Shown here: piece by piece, positions 6,400 through 9,875 of the stretch
Position numbering within the stretch: the first letter of the stretch is position 1
Layout: every line of letters begins with the position of its first letter
Origin: an uncultured bacterium
Lineage (GTDB): Bacteria > Planctomycetota > Planctomycetia > Pirellulales > UBA1268
Assembly: GCA_937959175.1 (NCBI GenBank)
Contig: CALGAS010000351.1
Location: 1-9,875 of the forward strand
Length of the DNA: 9,875 bases
Direction of reading: 5' to 3'
Program-made: the position numbers and the translations under genes
Notes under the pieces: generated by a model
Seen by the model: only the letters and a program-made list of their open reading frames with translations
Databases searched by the model: none
Told to the model about the DNA's origin: nothing

Positions 6400-7496
6400 G
6401 CCTCGAAATCCTCGCGATCGGCACGACCGTGCCCGATCACGCGATTCGTCAGCAGGACGCCGCCGTCCTGGCGACCAGCTTCGCCAACGCCACGCCCGGC
6501 CGGGAGCGGGCCTTGGCGGCTCTTTACCGGCGGAGCGGAATCCGCTCGCGGGGCTCGGTCTTGCTCGAGAACCCGGGCCAGCGGCCGTTCGCCCAGGAGT
6601 TCTTTCCGCCCGCGGAGGCAACGGCGGCCGGCGGGCCCAGCACCGGGGAGCGGATGGCCCGCTACGGGCTCGAGGCGGGTCGGCTCGCGGTCGATGCGGC
6701 CCGCACGGCCCTCGCTGCCGCGGCGGTCGAGCCGCAGGAGGTCACCCACCTGATCACCTGCTCCTGCACCGGCTTCGCCAGCCCCGGCGTCGACATTGAA
6801 ATCCTCGAGGACGTCGGGCTCTCTCCCGCCGTGGCCCGCACCCACGTCGGCTTCATGGGCTGCCACGGCGCCTTCAACGCGCTGCGGGTGGCCGATGCGT
6901 TTGCCGCCGCCGATCCCAAGGCGGCGGTCCTCGTGGTCTGCGTGGAACTCTGCAGTCTCCATTTTCAGTATGGCAATCATGACGACCACGTCGTGGCCAA
7001 CAGCCTGTTCGCCGACGGGGCCGCCGCCGCCGTCTGCCGCCTGGCCTCGCCGGACACCGGCGATGACCTTCCCTGGCGGTTGCGGCTCCAGGCCAGCCGG
7101 GTCTTGCCGCACTCGCAACGGGAGATGGGCTGGCTGATCGGCGACACCGGCTTCGAGATGAGCCTCTCGGCCCGCGTGCCCGACCTGATCGCCACGCATC
7201 TCAAGCCGGCGGTGCTGGGGATGCTCGCCGAGGCCGGGCTGGCCGAAAACGAGGTGGGCTGTTGGGCGGTCCATCCCGGCGGCCCGCGGATCCTCGGCGG
7301 CGTCGAGGCAGCCCTTGGCCTCGAGCCAGAAGCGTTGGCTGTTTCACGGGGCGTTCTCGCCGAGCATGGCAACATGTCGAGCGCGACGATCCTGTTCGTG
7401 CTCGATCGGCTCCGAGCGACCGGTGCCGCCGGCCCCTGCGTGGCCCTGGCCTTCGGGCCGGGGCTGACCGTCGAGATGGCGGTGCTCGACCGCTGA
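6396..7496 (+). CDS. Type III polyketide synthase (chalcone/alkylresorcinol synthase-like)
   Basis: A 366-residue thiolase-fold enzyme, full length for the family. The catalytic triad is intact: C156 in VGFMGCHGAFNALR, H293 in WAVHPGGPRIL and N326 in EHGNMSSATI. Other family marks are CSCTGFASPGVD (residues 122-133), NSLFADGAAAAV, and the C-terminal AFGPGLTVEM, which corresponds to the GFGPG loop. Such enzymes load an acyl-CoA starter, extend it with malonyl-CoA and cyclise it without an acyl carrier protein, giving alkylresorcinols, alkylpyrones or phloroglucinol types. Starter and chain length cannot be predicted by eye. The ATG overlaps the flavoprotein stop (ATGA) and has GGAAAGG at 6382-6388. 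It is the last gene of the cassette and is followed by a large hairpin. No separate starter-supply gene or ICMT-type methyltransferase (as in Bacillus bps) is seen in the window. Confidence 0.94.
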   Translation: MSLEILAIGTTVPDHAIRQQDAAVLATSFANATPGRERALAALYRRSGIRSRGSVLLENPGQRPFAQEFFPPAEATAAGGPSTGERMARYGLEAGRLAVDAARTALAAAAVEPQEVTHLITCSCTGFASPGVDIEILEDVGLSPAVARTHVGFMGCHGAFNALRVADAFAAADPKAAVLVVCVELCSLHFQYGNHDDHVVANSLFADGAAAAVCRLASPDTGDDLPWRLRLQASRVLPHSQREMGWLIGDTGFEMSLSARVPDLIATHLKPAVLGMLAEAGLAENEVGCWAVHPGGPRILGGVEAALGLEPEALAVSRGVLAEHGNMSSATILFVLDRLRATGAAGPCVALAFGPGLTVEMAVLDR

Positions 7497-7512
7497 GCGG
7501 CGGGGGCTTCTT

Positions 7513-7559
7513 GAAAAGGGGACTGGCTCCGAGCGAAGCGAGGTGCCTGTACCCTTTTC
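7513..7559. repeat. 47-base imperfect palindrome (REP-like hairpin) between PKS and glgE
   Basis: The left arm 7513-7530 (GAAAAGGGGACTGGCTCC) and right arm 7542-7559 (GGTGCCTGTACCCTTTTC) pair at 15 of 18 positions around an 11-base loop (7531-7541). The outer 8 pairs, GAAAAGGG/CCCTTTTC, are perfect. The three mismatches are two T-T pairs (7528/7544 and 7524/7548) and one G-A pair (7521/7551). The element begins 17 bases after the PKS stop. It could form a strong RNA hairpin ending the polyketide operon. The GGGACTGGCTCC / GGTGCCTGT-CCC pattern recalls dispersed palindromic repeats seen in planctomycete and related genomes, but one copy here cannot prove repetition. Confidence 0.65.
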
Positions 7560-7635
7560 CTATGAGGTCGGGGTTGGTTGGGCCGGTACACTCTGCGGAG
7601 ACTCTCCTCTGCATTCTGACGGGATCGGCCGACTC

Positions 7636-9609
7636 GTGACCGCGTCTGCTTCGCAACTCCTCGCCCACCACCGCCGCCGCGTGGCGATCGAGCGGGTTTC
7701 GCCCGATGTCGATGGCGGCCGGTTCGCCGTCAAGCGGGTGGTCGGCGATGTGGTCACCGTCGCCGCCGACATCGTCTGCGACGGCCACGACGAGCTCGAC
7801 TGCCGGCTGCACGTTCGCCACGGTGACCGCGGCCGGTGGCGGACGGTGCCGCTGGTCGACGTCGGCAACGACCGCTGGGAGGCGAGCTTCACGGTCGACG
7901 CGATCGGCTCCTGGCAGTTCACGGTCAGCGGCCGGGTCGATCCCTTCGCGACCTGGCTTCGCGACCTCGGCAAGCGGGAGGCGGCCGGGGAGGATCTTGC
8001 GGTCGAGCTGCTCGTCGGCAGCGAGCAGGCTACCGCCGCCTCCCGGCGGGCCGCCGCCGCCGGCCAGACCGCCGATGCCGCCGCCCTCGAGCGATTCGCA
8101 GCCGCGATCGCTGGCGCCGAGGGAGTGGCGGCGGCCCGTGATCCCCGGCTGGCAGAACTGATCGCCGCCCACGCCGATCGCAGCGACGAGGCACGGCTCG
8201 AGCCGCTCCGCTCGATCTGGGCCGATCGCCCCAAGGCGGCGGTCAGCAGCTGGTACGAGGTCTTTCCGCGGTCGTGGGGGCATGCCGCCGGTGAGCACGG
8301 CACGCTGGCCACGCTCGCCGACCGGCTCGACTACGTCGCGGCCCTCGGCTTCGACGTCGTCTATCTGACGCCAATCCATCCGATCGGCCAGGCCTTTCGC
8401 AAGGGCCGCAACAACTCGCTCGAGGCCGGCCCGGACGACGTCGGCAGCCCCTGGGCGGTCGGCTCGGAGGCGGGCGGTCACACCGCGATCCATCCGCGGC
8501 TCGGCACTTTTGCCGACTTCCAGCGGCTCCGCGAGCGGGCCGAAGCCCTCGGCATGGAGCTGGCCCTCGACTTCGCGATCCAGTGCTCTCCCGACCACCC
8601 CTGGGTGAAGGAGCATCCGGAGTGGTTCTGTCATCGGCCCGACGGCACGATCCGCTACGCCGAGAACCCGCCCAAGAAATACCAGGACATCGTCCCGCTC
8701 GACTTCCACTGCGAGCAGTGGGAGTCGCTCTGGGAGGCGTTGCGGGATGTCGTCCGCTTCTGGGTCGACCAGGGCGTGCGGATCTTCCGGGTCGACAATC
8801 CCCACACCAAGCCCTTCGCCTTCTGGGAGTGGCTGATCGCCGAAATCCTGCAGACGCATCCCGAGACGCTCTTTCTCGCCGAGGCCTTTACCCGGCCGAA
8901 GGTGATGCACCGGCTGGCCAAGCTCGGCTTCACGCAGTCCTACACCTACTTCACCTGGCGGACCGGCCGTGACGAGATGGCCGAGTACATCACGGAGGTG
9001 ACCTCGCCGCCGGTCAGCGACTTCTTCCGGCCGAACTTCTGGCCCAACACGCCCGACATCCTTCACGCGACGCTCCAGGAAGGAGGCCGGCCGATGTTTC
9101 TCGTCCGGCTCGCCCTGGCGGCGCTCTCGGTCGGCAACTGGGGCATCTACGGCCCGGCGATGGAACTGATGGCCGCCACGCCCCGCGAGCCGGGCAGCGA
9201 GGAGTATCTCGACAGCGAGAAGTACGAGATCAAGACCTGGGACCTCGAGGTCCCGGAGAGCCTGGCCCCCTTCATCCGCCGGCTCAACGAGCTGCGGCGA
9301 GCCGAGCCCGCGGTGGCCAGGAACCGGCCGCCGGTGGTCCAGCCGGTCGACGAGGCCGAGCTGCTCGCCTGGAGCCGCTACGACGAGCCGAGCGGCAACC
9401 GGCTGCTGGTCGTCGTCTCGATGCAGCCCGCGACGGCTCGCGTGGGCCGGCTCGACTTCGACCTGGCCGCCCTTGGCCTGGCCGACTGCGAGCAGGCCAC
9501 CGCCTGCGACCTGCTCGACGGCGGAGCGGCCCACCTCTGGCACCTGCCGGCGGTCTCGGTCGAGTGCACGCCTGAGCGGCCCGTTCGCGTCTTTCGGATC
9601 GAGCCATGA
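7636..9609 (+). CDS. glgE: Alpha-1,4-glucan:maltose-1-phosphate maltosyltransferase (GlgE)
   Basis: 657 residues, matching GlgE length (GH13 subfamily 3). It transfers maltosyl units from alpha-maltose-1-phosphate to the non-reducing end of alpha-1,4-glucan, building glycogen-like polymer in the cytosol. The N-terminal domain begins with the typical RVAIERVSP...GGRFAVKRVVGD and includes an Ala-rich helical section. The catalytic barrel follows from about residue 205 (SSWYEVFPRS). Active-site residues are visible: nucleophile D387 in FRVDNPHTKPF, acid/base E416 in FLAEAFTRPK, and D474 in FWPNTPDI. The signature AENPPKKYQDI is also present. A C-terminal beta domain ends the protein. GTG at 7636 is chosen because it precedes the conserved N-terminus; only a weak GGGA (7621-7624) lies upstream. 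The frame stays open back to GTG 7543, but that falls inside the hairpin. The stop overlaps the maltokinase ATG. Confidence 0.95.
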   Translation: MTASASQLLAHHRRRVAIERVSPDVDGGRFAVKRVVGDVVTVAADIVCDGHDELDCRLHVRHGDRGRWRTVPLVDVGNDRWEASFTVDAIGSWQFTVSGRVDPFATWLRDLGKREAAGEDLAVELLVGSEQATAASRRAAAAGQTADAAALERFAAAIAGAEGVAAARDPRLAELIAAHADRSDEARLEPLRSIWADRPKAAVSSWYEVFPRSWGHAAGEHGTLATLADRLDYVAALGFDVVYLTPIHPIGQAFRKGRNNSLEAGPDDVGSPWAVGSEAGGHTAIHPRLGTFADFQRLRERAEALGMELALDFAIQCSPDHPWVKEHPEWFCHRPDGTIRYAENPPKKYQDIVPLDFHCEQWESLWEALRDVVRFWVDQGVRIFRVDNPHTKPFAFWEWLIAEILQTHPETLFLAEAFTRPKVMHRLAKLGFTQSYTYFTWRTGRDEMAEYITEVTSPPVSDFFRPNFWPNTPDILHATLQEGGRPMFLVRLALAALSVGNWGIYGPAMELMAATPREPGSEEYLDSEKYEIKTWDLEVPESLAPFIRRLNELRRAEPAVARNRPPVVQPVDEAELLAWSRYDEPSGNRLLVVVSMQPATARVGRLDFDLAALGLADCEQATACDLLDGGAAHLWHLPAVSVECTPERPVRVFRIEP

Positions 9610-9875
9610 GCGGGCCGGCTGCCGACGATCTCGCCGGCCGGATCGCCGGGTGGCTGCCGGCCGCCCGCTGGTTTGCGGGGAAGGGCAGCGGGCCGGTGCA
9701 GGTGGCGATCGCCGACGAGACGACGCTCGCCGAGGCCGGCGTGATCCTCGCGCTCGTCGATGCCAGGAGCGACGGCGACGCGGGCCGCTACTGCGTGCCG
9801 GTGGCCGTGGATGACGGGAGCGAAGCCGCCGCCACGGCGGGCTTCTGCCGCTGGCTGCTCGCGACGGTGCTGGAG
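9606..9875 (+). CDS. Maltokinase, N-terminal part (3' truncated by window edge)
   Basis: The first 90 residues, open to the window end. The N-terminal cap is recognisable by WLPAARWFAGKG (residues 16-27), matching the conserved RWF-x-GK element of maltokinases (Mak/Pep2). These use ATP to phosphorylate maltose to maltose-1-phosphate, the GlgE donor. The ATG at 9606 overlaps the glgE stop (ATGA), so the two pathway enzymes are made together. The kinase-fold catalytic part lies outside the window. Because the gene starts on its own ATG, this maltokinase is not fused behind trehalose synthase (TreS) as happens in some bacteria. A fusion at its C-terminal end cannot be excluded. The call rests on a short N-terminal match plus strong gene context. 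Confidence 0.85.
   Translation, partial: MSGPAADDLAGRIAGWLPAARWFAGKGSGPVQVAIADETTLAEAGVILALVDARSDGDAGRYCVPVAVDDGSEAAATAGFCRWLLATVLE

Noticed and set aside
4780..6621. A 613-codon minus-strand open frame across the methyltransferase and flavoprotein genes
   Set aside because: It crosses three well-supported + strand genes, has low-complexity Arg/Gly/Pro composition and no recognisable motif.
7574..7592. TTGGTT and TACACT as a promoter for glgE
   Set aside because: The spacing is only 7 bases, and no -35 is found 16-18 bases before TACACT. A glgE promoter may lie in this gap, but I cannot point to it with confidence.
7543..7635. Upstream GTG start for GlgE giving 31 more residues
   Set aside because: The GTG lies in the right arm of the hairpin, has no ribosome binding site, and the added residues do not look like the GlgE N-terminus.
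7201..9543. A 780-codon open frame on the minus strand opposite glgE
   Set aside because: It mirrors the codon structure of GlgE, whose catalytic residues and full-length family match are clear. Very high GC removes stops from antisense frames. The translation is Arg/Gly/Pro/Asp-rich and shows no domain.
1..9875. CRISPR arrays, tRNA/rRNA genes, transposase genes or phage genes
   Set aside because: No regularly spaced repeats, no tRNA-like cloverleaf with a conserved T-loop, and no coding frame resembling a transposase or integrase were seen when reading both strands.

Overview
The window is about 9.9 kb of very GC-rich, densely packed bacterial chromosome with every recognisable gene on the + strand. 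The gene set suggests a planctomycete (Pirellulales-like): a cardiolipin-synthase-type phospholipase D, an MtnB/MtnD/MtnC methionine salvage run, a methyltransferase / geranylgeranyl-reductase-like flavoprotein / type III polyketide synthase trio, and GlgE with maltokinase. That assignment is an inference from gene content, codon use and a characteristic hairpin at 7513-7559. No marker gene is present to prove it.

Layout. 1-351 is the 3' end of a cardiolipin synthase-like gene. 405-2421 holds mtnB, mtnD and mtnC, which convert methylthioribulose-1-phosphate to the 2-keto precursor of methionine. A free-standing FIST-domain sensor (2421-3644) is joined to mtnC by a one-base stop/start overlap, so it is probably part of the same transcript. 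3718-4110 encodes a small proline-rich lipoprotein with a CxxCxxxC motif. 4111-4324 is a non-coding gap with inverted repeats and a possible promoter. 4325-7496 is a three-gene polyketide operon whose genes are joined by ATGA overlaps: SAM methyltransferase, FAD oxidoreductase, type III PKS. 7497-7635 is a gap holding a long imperfect hairpin. 7636-9609 is glgE, followed by an ATGA overlap into the start of a maltokinase gene that runs off the window end.

How the genes work together. The mtn genes recycle the methylthio group left over from polyamine or similar SAM-dependent metabolism. The PKS, methyltransferase and flavoprotein should make and tailor an alkylresorcinol, alkylpyrone or quinone-like lipid. 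Maltokinase makes maltose-1-phosphate, and GlgE uses it to extend alpha-1,4-glucan.

I see no wholly unprecedented system. The points most worth following are the FIST/methionine-salvage coupling, the type III PKS cassette of unknown product, the hairpin repeat, a probable leaderless start for mtnB, and the small Cys-containing lipoprotein.
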